Below the pieces are notes generated by a model. The model ran no database searches. It saw nothing but the letters and a program-made list of their open reading frames with translations, and had not been told where the DNA came from. A program made the translations under genes and the position numbers. Of a DNA stretch of 64,000 nt, positions 12,525 through 24,232 are shown piece after piece (positions within the stretch are counted from its first letter, which is position 1; each line of letters starts with the position of its first letter). The DNA comes from Dermatophagoides farinae (Eukaryota > Arthropoda > Arachnida > Sarcoptiformes > Pyroglyphidae): contig NC_134679.1 in assembly GCF_024713945.1 (NCBI RefSeq), positions 3,725,001-3,789,000 on the forward strand, written 5' to 3'.

Positions 12525-12530
12525 AATAAA
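12525..12530 (+). terminator. Poly(A) signal AATAAA, OVCA2-like gene
   Basis: Canonical AATAAA 30 bp past the OVCA2 stop. A second plus-strand AATAAA lies at about 12598. Confidence 0.55.
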
Positions 12531-12625
12531 AAAAACGATTACAAAAAAACATAATATGTGTGACTTAGACTTTGTTTGTGACAAGTGTGATTTTCTTAAT
12601 AAAATTTTTTTTTTGCTGTTGGTGA

Positions 12626-15600
12626 TCATTTTTTGCCATTCTTCGTTGCTGGGCTTTCAATTCCAAGGGATATCTGATAGCTGATAGAGAAACAAAAGGT
12701 TATTTATTTGCCATTAAGATATACATTTCTTATTATTACCATTCACGATCACTGGGTAGATCGGATTCGTTGAGCTGGAACCAATTTCGAAAAATCCTTG
12801 CCACACGAGGTATAGATGGTACCGATTGTGATCGTAATGACAGATAATGATTGAGGCTATAGATTTGATGCTGATAGTTTTGTTGTTGCTGTTGTTGTAG
12901 GGCGGCGATTGCATTCTTTTGTAATAAATGCATTTGCATAAGAATTTCATATTGTTTAGCGCATTTTTCAAAATTGATCAATTTTTTGCCCTTTTCAATC
13001 TACAAAACAAAACAAGAAAAGGTTATTTTCAAATAACTATTCGGTTGAATAATTTACCTTAATATAATTGTCATATCGTGTGTTGATCATGGTTATATCG
13101 GTCAAAAATGTTCCCAGATATGGCACTGTACCGAATGAATCTTCGAGACTGAATGAACGAATTTTTTTTTATGAATTTTGATGATAATGATGAATTGTAA
13201 TAATGATTGATTAATGATAACTATAATCAAAATAAAACCACACAAACCTGACTTTGGATGTGCCCTCAATGAATAATTGTGTATGACGCAACATAGTCTG
13301 ATTATTCACATCGTCGACAATCGAAGACATATTTTGAAAAGTTGTCATTGAATTGCGAGACAATCTATTCCAGACAGTTGTTTTCAATCGATATATGGAT
13401 TCATTAGTCAAACCGGCTATGATGGCCTATGTAAATGAATTGATATAGACTATCAATCACGATCACAATAAACAAACTTACTTTTAATGAATTAAAATTT
13501 CTCATTTTTCTAAGTTGTTGTGCTATCTCGATCCAATGTACTGTGACGAGATGAGGTCTACACAAGTGGTTATATTTATTTATCAGAGTATTATGATGCA
13601 AATTAGTTTAAGTGGGCAATACTTACGTTGAATGTTGCAGGATAGTGATGATCACATGTCGAGATAATAGGTTAAAATTGCGAATCATTGTTTCGATTTT
13701 TGTTTTAGTTCTTACACTTGACAATAATGTATATGGTTTTAATGCTAAAAAATTTTCCTATTTAAAACAGGAAAAAATAATAAAATTTAGCGAACGAATA
13801 CTCATCATGATGATTTGCATCACAAACCAGATCGATGGCGGTCAATTGCTGAGCTACGAATTTGGCGTCCAATTCAATGATAGATGATGATTTATTTACC
13901 GATTTCTTTAGATCGACAACAACAACGAAAACAACAAAAACGATTAGATCAGAAATTCTATTTTTAGACTATTGCTACAAATAGGTTAAGAATCGATTTT
14001 GAAAAACAATGTAGACGAGTAACTGGAGAGTTAAAATCCACTATCGGACAACACGATAGGATTCAATTTCGATTCATTTTAAATAATAATAAAAAAAGGA
14101 ACACTTACATGTATGGAAGAATAAGGATGATGATTGAGTGTGGATGAATTGAATGTATTCTCTTTTTTCATATCAAGCAAATGAAGGCAATGTTTTTTCA
14201 CCTCTTCATCGATATGTCGCATGGAAATCAATTGATCGGCTAAAGTTAATGGCGAGAATCTTGATAATGATGATGATGATGTTGATGATTGGGATGAATC
14301 GGTGGATACATTGTTTGATGTGGATGACAATGATAGACTTGTTGCCGTGTAGCTAACGAGATTCGATGACAATGATGACGAAGATGCGTATTCACTACAC
14401 AATGAAGATTGATCATCATGGATTTGATTGCCATGATCAGGACTACAGGTGTGATCATCTATGTAATTCGTATTCGGATTGGTCATCGATGGTTGACATG
14501 GAGTCCAGAAGTCTTCGGGATAATTGTTGAGCCAATAGAATAGAATAAAATTGAATTGTTTCGAACTAGCAAACGGTTTTTGTCTGATGATCTCGGTAAA
14601 TAATTGCCATGGATAGCAGAATTGCCGATAAGTTGCGAATAATACATGCATTACATGGGCAACGTTATTCCTTTCCTCTATCAAATCGCTTGATTCCAGC
14701 TGGGATTCTTCATCACTATCGCTATGATCGCTGTGATGATGATGTTGACTAGATTTCGAATGATTATGATGCTGTTGTTGATATTCAGTTTGTAGTAGAA
14801 TGTATTGAACTAAGTGTTCCAAAGTGGCAGCTTTGATCTGTCGTAATTGTCTTGTTTCCCATTGTAAACTCTATACATATTAGAGTTATGTGACAAAAAA
14901 AACACATTTCGAAAAATAAAAAGAAAAAAAAATCAATACAGCCATCAAAGCAATAAGTGCAATTATTTTTTAGAAAAAGTTTTTTCTCATTTTAAAATTT
15001 AAACAAACGGAAGTCGTAAATTTGAAATTTTCAACAAGCTGTTAACTATTTGCTATGGTTTCATTCTCAAGACAGATGAGTTTGTGTGAATGTTTATGTT
15101 CGGGAAATGATCACATTTTTTTTCTTGGCAATTAAAATAAACTTTTGAATAGCTCGTTATCGGATGTTTAGTTAAGGTGAATGTAGTTAAAAAAAAAGTT
15201 GGCAAATGATGATGATGATGACTACATCATCATAGTTATAGTGCGGTCATATAATGTTAACTTAAAAAACCATTTATAATGGTATATGGTAAAAATTACA
15301 ATGGATCAAACAATTACGTGATCCATATGGATCGTTTTTTTCAATCATAGGTAAACCTACTGATCAATTGGAGAACCGTGCCAACATAACTTGTTTCTTA
15401 TAATAACAGGATTGATTTGATTAATAAAATTGCTAAAAATAGCATTTTTGTTCGATGATGATTATTTTTCTTTTCTCTCTTTTTTTCTCTGTGATAAGTG
15501 TATCCATTCTTATCAACCATCATCACCACCACAAAAAAAAATAACCGAGCAGACCAAAAATTAAAAATAAAATAAAATAACTGTGGTGAATTGATGGGTT

Positions 15601-16575
15601 CAATTGAAATATGAATGACGTTTAGGACAAGCATATTTAAACTGTACATTGTTATTTAACATCAAAAAAGCCCTTTGGGCGCTTTATTGCTTTAAAATCA
15701 TCGATATATGATATTAATAGCTATCCATATTGATTATTTTTATTACCTGAGAATATTCATCTGTATAATGCCGTCGCTGCTAATGCTAAAAGACTCATCT
15801 AAACACTTTCATCTTAGCTTCTGACCGATTATTTTTATTTATAATCATAGATACACACATAATATACTATTCGAACGTTAATGCAAATAGAAGACATTCA
15901 GGTCAGAGAGAAAAAAAATAAATAAACAACATTCAGAAAAAAAACTGGATCATCAAATAAATTATTTTCTAAATTCAAATCTCGGCCAATCGATTTGGAT
16001 GGTGTTAATAATGACAGTTTTCATCATTAAACTAAATAAAACATTACCATTCAAAATATTTTTAAAAAAATTACCTGTTGATCTTCTTGTTGTTGTTGAT
16101 GATGATTCCATTTATTGCCACCATTCTTTTTTATTTCTTGTTGTTCTTTAGTTGATGACGAATAATCCACCTGATCACAACGGGTGATGAAATTATCATT
16201 TTTTAACTTTTGTTGTTTATTAAGAACATTATTGAAAGTATAGGTTATCTTTTTCAGATATACGTTGTAGATTGAATCTTCATTAATTTCTTCAGTCATA
16301 TGTCGCCGTAAACGAGATTGATGATCATTATTCATAATCTGTGGACCACCATTTGTTGAATCGATCGAAGATTGGGCCATCACTGATTTTTGGTCGGAAT
16401 GGTCATTATTATTACCGTTCGATTTTGTTATTATCATCGAACCAAGATGATTATTTTGTGTTATGATTCGATTATTTTTTTCGTGGTTGTTGTTCGCGTT
16501 GGTGGTGGCCATGTTATTGTTATTGTTAGCCGAATATGCAGTGGCCGCCAAAGATATTGTTGGTGTTGGCATCAT
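12626..16575 (-). CDS. RalGDS/RGL-family Ral guanine nucleotide exchange factor, no RA domain
   Basis: Nine minus-strand exons: 16575-16075, 14870-14109, 13905-13828, 13757-13627, 13557-13482, 13426-13248, 13148-13058, 12999-12740 and 12680-12626, giving 710 residues. RalGDS/RGL proteins load GTP on RalA/B downstream of Ras. The N-terminus is low-complexity (Asn, Ser), then EEINEDSIYNVYLKKI, as in RalGDS. The REM domain starts LRQIKAATLEHLVQYI and continues in LFATYRQFCYPWQLF, interrupted by His/Ser/Asp-rich insertions. The CDC25 domain runs from about residue 422: FVAQQLTAIDL, HWIEIAQQLRKMRNFNSLKA, IIAGLTNESIYRLK, EGTSK, GTVPYLGTFLTD, KLINFEKC, ending at YQISLGIES. The protein stops 10 residues later. 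The family's C-terminal Ras-association domain is absent, and the OVCA2 gene leaves no room for it. The third exon's 5' end rests on an AAG acceptor and could be longer. Confidence 0.9.
14871..16074 (-). other. Large first intron of the RalGDS-like gene
   Basis: A 1.2 kb intron between the low-complexity N-terminal exon (ending GAAGATCAACAG|GTAATT) and the REM exon (beginning after TATAG). All other introns of the gene that I placed are about 50-300 bp. No second gene was recognised inside. Confidence 0.6.
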
Positions 16576-18020
16576 GGTCGTTGTGTTTCTTTCGTTATTA
16601 TAATGATCATTGAGCTTTTGTTGTTTTGATCGTGGTTGTGTTTATTTGAGTTGAAACACATCTCTACGACGGTATATCACAACAAAAACACACAGACACA
16701 CACATAATTACAAACACACAGTTTCTTGACTGATCGAGATGGGTATTGTTTGAGGTAGGTAGACAATACAAACATTTACTTCCTATTACTCACCCAGATA
16801 CAACTATCGTTGTCAGGGATCGGTCTGTTTGAATATTTGTATAAGATAAAATTAGAGCACAGATATATTGTAAGCAGAATCAAATGATGGAACATTCATT
16901 GTAAAACAATTTGAAACAATAATCTTGTCATATACGATGCTCATAAAACATGATGATGAAATGCGTGTGTGTGTGTTGTGTGTATGTCTGTGTTGCTGCA
17001 ATGACTCGTATATCGTGTTAACGATGTTCATAATGATGATGATGATGATGGATCAATGTAGCAATCTAACAAAAACCTTGAGACTAAATGAAAACACTAA
17101 CTGATCCTTCAAAGATCTGATTCAAGCTAAAAGTGAACTTTTTTCTACTACTCTATTATATTGTTATGTTTTTCTCTTTTTCTCGCCTCGTGCGAATCTA
17201 TTTCTCTTCTTGCATGGATTGATATTCGATTCGATCATCATCATCATCATCATCAACATTATGCAGCATTCATTCATTCACTCATTCGTTGACTCACCTG
17301 TTGAGCTCTATAGAGAGTGGTGGTTGTTTTGAGCCTTGACAGCTATCAATGTTTTAAATTATTCGCCGATATAATAAAAAGGTTGTTCGGGTTTAATAAA
17401 ACAACAAATAGTACACTTGGCCGAACGGGCAACAACAATTTATATAATCGGTTATTTGTTTTTAAATAATCACAATCACAAGATGGCGCCATATTGAAAA
17501 TTTAAAATCAATAAATATACTTCTGATTATAATCAATTTTGCTGCATTTTTGAAATATTTTTCATTTCGAATAATAATTTAATTTAATTCAATCTTGATT
17601 GATCTTTGAAATGGCAACATTTTTTTAATAGATAGAATGAATGAATTGTTTCATTGTAGAACATGTTGAACATTTATCCGCCCTTAATAATAATAATTAA
17701 AGTAGCTGAATGTATGTCTGTTTCAGTATATCTCTAATCGACAAGTTGAAATTATTAAATCAAAACAAAATAATTGCCAACATCTTTTGTACACACATTT
17801 CATAGATATCAGTATTGTTTCATTGGTCCAAATGATGAATGATGATGGTGAAATGTAAAAAAAGAAAAAAAAAGACAATTCAATTGTTGTCGGGCCACTA
17901 GAATGAAAAAAAAGTCAGTCGTTTCGTCGTTTGTCCGAAATGTAATGAACAAGGTGGCTAAAAGCTTCAGATTATTTCAGAAAGATTAACTGTGAAAAAG
18001 AATAGAATGAAACTCAGTTT

Positions 18021-18081
<61 letters not shown>

Positions 18082-19907
18082 AAGTTGAACAGCTTTGAAA
18101 AAACTTGAAACTTGTTTGTACTTGAAGAAGAAGAAAAAAAAACGATGCAAGTGTGTACATCTATTACAAATGCATCCATTAATATATGTATTGTGTGTTT
18201 TATTACATTTCCGTATATTTTTTTCCGACGTGAATTATGAATTTTTTCATTTTTTTTAAAGTTTTGTTTTTTTTTGTTCTTTGGTAAAAACTTTTATTTT
18301 TTTTCTCAAATTACAATTATATTCAAACAAACATCTAATCGAATGATTGGTCAAGTTTTGTTGTGTTGATGAATTATCGCCAATGGAAAAAAAATATTGT
18401 ATCTTTCACTTGAATACGATTGATTACAAACATGGATCCATTTCATCAAAATAAATAATCAAATTGACGTTACCACGTCATACACTACAAAGTGTTTAAA
18501 TATATTGATGATGATCAACAATATTGTCACGTGGATTGTTGTTGGAAGCAAAAAAAAATTTTTTCCTTCCACCACTACTATTAACAAGCAGGGTTTCTCA
18601 ACACATATATTTATCTCTCTTTTTTTTCTCGATTTATCCATATAGGATCTTTATCCAACAAATATCAATCAATCAAATAAACATTATGAATGATTTTTAT
18701 ACATTAAAAAACAAACAAACATGAACATTGATGTTTAATGGAATTTTACACTTTTTTTCTGATAGATAAGATAATGGAAATGTTAAAGCAATACAATGAT
18801 GACATTGATTTGACATTGTCAACCATCGTTGTAGTCGAATCATTTACAAATGATGAGTATATGGGGTCAATTGATTGCCATCCATTGTTTGAATCGATCA
18901 ATCGCTCTCTCTCTCTCCTAAACTTCCATTTTTTCAATTTAAATGATGATTAATATCATCATTATCCACATAGTAAAAAAAAGAGTAGCGATTGATAGAA
19001 AATGATATTGATGCGATTTACAATTGATACATGATGCATGACTATGAATCTGTGGATTTATGTGAACAAAAAAAAACAAATATCAACGACAACGAAGGTC
19101 AGCAGGATAAATTCATTTTTGCCTATTGTACTCTTTCTCATCTTTTAAACTTTGTACTTTTTTCAATAATCTCATCACATCTGATCGGCACACGACAATG
19201 TATGATCGCGAGCCAATTTCAAGGAAAAAAAATGTTGAACAACCATTTCATCTATCAATCATGATGGAACCAACTAATAATGTATCCACATAGCGGCATC
19301 ATCATCAAAATCGATGCCATGCATATATGTGTGAGCTGTCAATCATTTTTGAGAGGGATTGAATTGTTTTGTTTTGATCATTCATTCAGAAGATAAAACA
19401 GAGCTTTGGATTCGATGGAAATTTTTCACATCAATTCAAATCACTGCATTTCACTGCCGTTTTGAAGAACATTGATATGACATGAAAAACACAAACATTT
19501 GATTTTAGAAATAACCACGGATCATCATCAGACCTAGGTGGCATGATCATCGAATCACGGAAATGGCATCCAAATTGGTTCGCAAAAAAAATTTTCATCA
19601 TTTTAATGTCCAAGCGGAAAACGAACGATAAACGGTAATTCTTACAATATAAAATCTTATTGCCATCTAGTGGGCTTGAACTGTCCACTATTGTATGAGT
19701 GTATGATGAACATTAATAATGGAATACAATCATGATGAACGAACAGGCAATATATATAAGAAGTTTATTTTTTTACTGATTATTGCCATATCAGTTGCTG
19801 ATATGTTCTTAAAATACATTCCGTGTTCATTTCATTTTCAGTATATATTGATTGGTAAATAACAGTATCGGATTTACTCTAACCAATTACAATTGGTATA
19901 CCAAGTG
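16576..19907. other. Intergenic region between RalGDS-like and SLC24-like genes
   Basis: 3.3 kb containing the upstream regions of two divergently read genes. Contents: ATG/ATC triplet tracts (17035-17050, 17236-17257), a TG-rich stretch near 16967-16987, a long (CT)n tract at 18025-18079, and one AP-1 heptamer at 17290-17296. No open frame with coding character. Confidence 0.5.
18025..18079. repeat. (CT)n microsatellite, about 27 units
   Basis: An uninterrupted CT dinucleotide run of about 55 bp, the longest perfect dinucleotide tract in the window. The minus strand reads (GA)n. Confidence 0.97.
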
Positions 19908-22249
19908 ATGGCCAAAGCCTTTAACGGTTGGCAAACAAAAGACCAACAGTTTTTGAACTATTCTTCTCAATTCCGTGCACCAATATTCAGAGTGATAATT
20001 ATTGCTCTGCTTTTGTTGTTGCCATCGCCATTTTTCGTGAATCGATGTCCTGAATTGTCTACGGTGCAAGCATTACCCATTGGCTTGCAACTTGTTGATC
20101 ATTTTATTGTCAATCAATTTAATTCGACCAGTGGATCGGTGAATCGATCGATCGTATCATCAAAAGAGGAATCGCAATTTATTAAGGAAACGCCTTCATC
20201 AAATGAAATTACAAATGTAATCCAAACACTTCTTTTGGCGCCGAATAACAATCATCGATTCGTCGTCAAATCGAATGATTCGATTCCATCAAAAGTGAAC
20301 ACCATAAATAACGACATTCATCATCATCATATCATTGCCGATAAAAGCAAAGAAAACACAAATTCGGTCATTCATAATTCATCACCAATAGTTGTTGGCA
20401 GCAATTTAAAAAAAGATGATAACTCAAAGGTAAATTTGATTCTCATTGATTCGTGATAAAGTATATTTTTTTTTATTTTCTTGGTCGATTTTAAAAAGGC
20501 TTTATTTATAATCGAAATTTTGCTAAGAATCGTCATATTCATTTATTGCTGCTTGGTTATTGGTTATCTTTGTGACGAATATTTTGTTCCTTCATTAAAT
20601 AGCATCGGTCAAAGTACGTTCATTGATAATTTTATTGTTCTGTTATTTACAATTTTTAATTTTTTCATTTTTTTACAGCATTAAATTTACGAGACGACCT
20701 TATCGGTGCTATACTTATACCATTTGGTACATCTGGTCCTGAAATTTTCTCTTCTGCTATCGGTGTATTTTTCACCGAAAATGATATTGGTACTGGAGCC
20801 ATCATTGGTAGCGGTGTATTTAATATATTGGCAATACCGGCAGCATCTGGCTTGGCTGCTGCATATTTCATTGGCCAATCGATCCGATTGGAACAAAGTG
20901 CCGTACTTCGTGACCTTACTTTCTATTTTATTTCAATTATTGTCCTGATATTGGCTATTAAAGACAACACTGTCGATTTGTAAGTTATTTTATTTCAATT
21001 TTATCAACGTTCATTCATTTACTTTTGATTATCATATGAATATATAGTATTGATTCATTACTATTCACGATATTATTCGTGGTATATATTGGTGTTATGT
21101 TCTACAGTGCTGCTAGTGGCCCTGATGAACAATCTGATAAGACAAAATCACAAAATCAGACACCAATTCAATCGGATGAAAAGTCGTTACAGATGCAACG
21201 GCAACCTATTGAAAAGGATCGAAAATATATACAAAATAACAATAATCAACAGCATCAAACATTGTTTCTCGGTGGTGGCCAACTTCCTAATCTAACAATC
21301 AATTTCGATCATAGTTCTAAAATTGAGAAATCGTCACTCTCGAAAAATGGCAAAAATAAGATCATGAAAGAGTACCTAAACAAATGTAATGAAATTGCAA
21401 TGATTAACAAATTGCTGATTAAAGATAATCGAATAAGCAATCACAATCATCAACAATCTGATGGCAATGACAAATTCGATGATAAATTCATGTTTGAAAT
21501 ATTTATCGAAGACCTTATTCATCAACAACAGCAACAGAATGCGAAATTTACCAAATCAAAATCTGATTATGAAAAACTTGGCGATGAATGCGATGATAAT
21601 GGTGTTGGATTTACTGATAATATTATACTTCGTATATTATTAATGCCATTCATATTGATATATTCAATTTCAATGCCAGCAAAATTGCCTGTAGTCACAT
21701 TCTTTTTCTCTATTATTTGGTTATCACTTTTATCATATGTAACCGTATGGTCAATAAGCGGTCTAAGTATGTATTTTTATAATGATTTTTCATCATTCAT
21801 TCAATCTATAACTTTGAAATTTTCTTATAGGTGATATGATCTCTATACCATCGACCATTTCGGGGATGACCATTTTAGCTGCTGGTTCTGCTGTACCTGA
21901 TCTTGTAACATCGATTATTGTCATCAAAAAAACTGGCCAAGCTTCCATGGGAATATGTGCAGCTATAGCTTCAAATATTTTCGCTATTCTATTAGGTCTA
22001 GGTCTACCATGGGCCATACAATTCTCTTTGAATTGGATTAAAACTGGCAACTATCAGAAATCTTTGATTACATTACAGAGTAGTGCGTTGCCCTATACAT
22101 CCATATTATTGTTGGTCATCGTTGCTCTTTTATATTTGACATTTCGACAATGCGATTGGAAAATATCTAAAAGATTTTCATTCATTTGTTTTCTACTTCA
22201 TGTCATATTTGTGGTGTGCAGTATATTTCTAGAAATATCAATTAGCTGA
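19908..22249 (+). CDS. SLC24 (NCKX)-family cation/Ca2+ exchanger, atypical alpha-2 repeat
   Basis: Five exons, 19908-20429, 20499-20613, 20679-20979, 21048-21766 and 21831-22249, give 691 residues. NCKX proteins exchange Na+ for Ca2+ plus K+ across the plasma or organelle membrane. There is a hydrophobic segment near residues 27-45 (VIIIALLLLLPSPFF), then a long Asn/Ser-rich loop. The alpha-1 repeat contains CDEYFVPSL, GTSGPEIFSSAIG with Glu234, and GSGVFNIL. A hydrophilic loop of roughly 180 residues follows, then the alpha-2 repeat: SGMTILAAGSAVPDLVTSI with Asp576, and ASNIFAILLGLGLPW. Glu234 and Asp576 match the Ca2+ ligands of NCKX2. The family aspartate in SN(I/V)FD is Ala604 here; in NCKX2 (Asp575) this residue is tied to K+ dependence. 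The start is the first true ATG; a TTG lies 15 bp upstream in frame. Poly(A) signal at 22278-22283. Confidence 0.9.
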
Positions 22250-22277
22250 CAATTTATCTAATTACTAAAAATTTTAA

Positions 22278-22283
22278 AATAAA
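22278..22283 (+). terminator. Poly(A) signal AATAAA, SLC24-like gene
   Basis: Lies 28 bp after the exchanger stop. Cleavage 10-30 bp downstream would fall inside the convergent minus-strand gene that ends at 22296. On the minus strand the AATAAA of that gene overlaps its own stop codon (22300-22295). Confidence 0.6.
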
Positions 22284-22295
22284 GTTTGACCGGTT

Positions 22296-22997
22296 TTATT
22301 TGTGAAATGATCTTCGGCCAGTTGTTGTATGCATTCTGTTTTTGTTCTCGTTCATACCGGATGTGGTCGGCGTTGTTGATTTATTACTTGATTTAAAGCC
22401 ACTACATGATGCTGTTCTCGATTGAACTTTTGAAGCTGGATTAGTAGATTTTACTGCACTCGAACCAGAAATATAGGTAGTGTTAATTGAAGATTTTTTA
22501 GCAGACGAATGACCGAATATACTTGGTAAACCCTGATTACTTGATGTTGATTGTAGTCCTAGTTGACTGAAATTGCGGCCACTTTGGCCATTTTTCACTA
22601 ACGATGAATGTTGATTCGATATCGCACTCGATCCAGAGACATATGTCGTGTTCAATGATTGCTGTTTAGACTGAAATGAAGAGCTTGCTGTTCCTGACCC
22701 GGAAACATATTGAGTATCAAGTTGATTTGCCTGCGACAATGCCACATCTACCATGTCGTCAACGGCATGAAATATTTTCGAACCAATAGTAGATTCAATT
22801 CCTTCTTCAAAATCGGTTGTCGTCGTATAAGATGTTGACGCCGAAGATTTCCCTTTACTTTGAGTTACAGATGAACAATACGAACAACTTTTGCCTGATT
22901 GTGAACCTGATGTTGAGCATGAACACGAACAGGACACATTGGTGCTGGTACCTTTTTTACTACCAGCACCGGAAATGTAATGAGAATTTCGTGACAT
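22296..22997 (-). CDS. Ser/Thr/Cys-rich protein with repeated YxSGSSA motifs, function unknown
   Basis: A single-exon frame of 233 residues that I do not recognise. A short motif recurs: HYISGAGS (6-13), QYVSGSGTA (96-104), NTTYVSGSSA (116-125) and NTTYISGSSA (172-181). Residues 23-41 hold a cysteine cluster (CSCSCS then CSYC). A single non-repetitive, probably helical acidic segment lies at about 63-92 (DFEEGIESTIGSKIFHAVDD). The C-terminus is basic. No signal peptide or membrane segment is visible. The repeated motif and the in-frame length argue that it is real rather than chance. It lies 120 bp downstream of SPRING1 on the same strand, and its stop is 46 bp from the exchanger's stop on the other strand. 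Confidence 0.65.
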   Translation of the reverse strand: MSRNSHYISGAGSKKGTSTNVSCSCSCSTSGSQSGKSCSYCSSVTQSKGKSSASTSYTTTTDFEEGIESTIGSKIFHAVDDMVDVALSQANQLDTQYVSGSGTASSSFQSKQQSLNTTYVSGSSAISNQHSSLVKNGQSGRNFSQLGLQSTSSNQGLPSIFGHSSAKKSSINTTYISGSSAVKSTNPASKVQSRTASCSGFKSSNKSTTPTTSGMNENKNRMHTTTGRRSFHK

Positions 22998-23117
22998 TGA
23001 AACTTTCAGTTTGCTAACTTGCTATTATTTAGTGGAGCAATCATAAATACTTCCATTTCTCGTTTTAATTTGATTATTATGTAAGTAAATAATTGATTTA
23101 CAGAACTTTGACACCCG

Positions 23118-23997
23118 CTAATGATTAACTGTTACCATGAGTGTATAGCAATGTTTTGTTCGATGATTCTTATATGTATTCTCATGTCGAACCGAAGCAG
23201 ATGATGTACGACATTTGATTAAACATAACTCAAACAAATCAGTTATGGATGAAAAAAATATTTGCAATGATTCACGCATTTTCTTTTCTTCTTCATCGAA
23301 ATCAGCATCGCCGTTAATCATTCGATTCAAGTGATCACGATTTTCAGGTGCCATACAACATGATACACAATGTTCGTAAATCTCACAACATCCGTTAGTC
23401 TGAATGTTGAACAAACATAATTTAAAAAATGTTTCAAAAATATTCAATTGTAGAACATACCTGACATGTATCACAAACAAATTTCTTTGTTTCAAAATGT
23501 AGATCATCACAACAACCATTGATGATTATATGTTGACGTTGACAAACATGACCACGATCATCAGTGATTAAAAGTTTTCCTTGTGCCGAATTGCGGCATT
23601 TAATTCGAGAAAAGATCTTGCTGTCACCATTGCCAACAACCAAATGTTTGGCTTTTGACGTGGAATTTCTCAAAGATTGATCAATGTTCAATGAAGGCCT
23701 ATTAATTTGTTCATCATCTCCCAAATTCGAATTTGTTTCTTTCAATCGATGTTGACGACGTAAAGATGAAAATCCATCATCATTTATCTCACTATCACCA
23801 CTATCTTGTCGTTCATAAGTAATTGTGGTTGAATGTTCTGAAATTGAGTTTTTATTCTTGCTATTCAACACTATAGCTAAATAAATGATTATAATGATGA
23901 ACATTATGATCAATGAAAAGATCAAAATTCGTTTCATTCTCCAACACCGAAGTGTCCATATATTATGCATATAAAGCCAACATTCATTTAAAGACAT
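23118..23997 (-). CDS. SPRING1: SREBP regulating protein SPRING1 (C12orf49 homologue)
   Basis: Two exons, 23997-23461 and 23399-23118, give 272 residues; human SPRING1 has 205. SPRING is a Golgi glycoprotein that supports S1P and SCAP function, hence SREBP activation. It is a type II membrane protein here: one hydrophobic segment at about 22-43, then a longer acidic Ser-rich luminal linker than in vertebrates. The conserved domain starts at about 134: CRNSAQGKLLITDDRGHVC, NGCC, CDTCQ|TNGCCEIYEHCVSCC across the intron, then FELCLIKCRTSSASVRHENTY. The Cys pattern and CRTSS..VxHENTY are diagnostic. The first ATG is used; MKRILIF at residue 21 is an alternative start just before the membrane segment. 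Divergent from the WD protein gene, 235 bp apart. Confidence 0.95.
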
Positions 23998-24232
23998 ATG
24001 AACTAGATTAATGATAAAAATTTCAAAAACGATTTAACAACATAATTAATACACCTGTGATGCACATAGTTTGTTTTCAATAAACAGAATGGAAACATAT
24101 TGCAATCATAAACAATATAGATAGTCGAACATAGATGGCAGTGATAATTGTTTTGGATTCTTGACTCACATGCGTAAAGTTCAAGTGATTGCGTATGAAA
24201 ATTAAGAATAAACTTCGAAATTAAATTTTAAA
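23998..24232. promoter_or_regulatory. Divergent promoter region, SPRING1 / DCAF4-like
   Basis: 235 bp between two outward starts. One AP-1 heptamer TGACTCA occurs at 24172-24178. No other motif is claimed. Confidence 0.45.

Noticed and set aside
13612-13887. Plus-strand frame of 91 codons in the RalGDS-like gene
   Set aside because: It covers two antisense exons and an intron of the GEF, whose minus-strand frames match the CDC25 domain.
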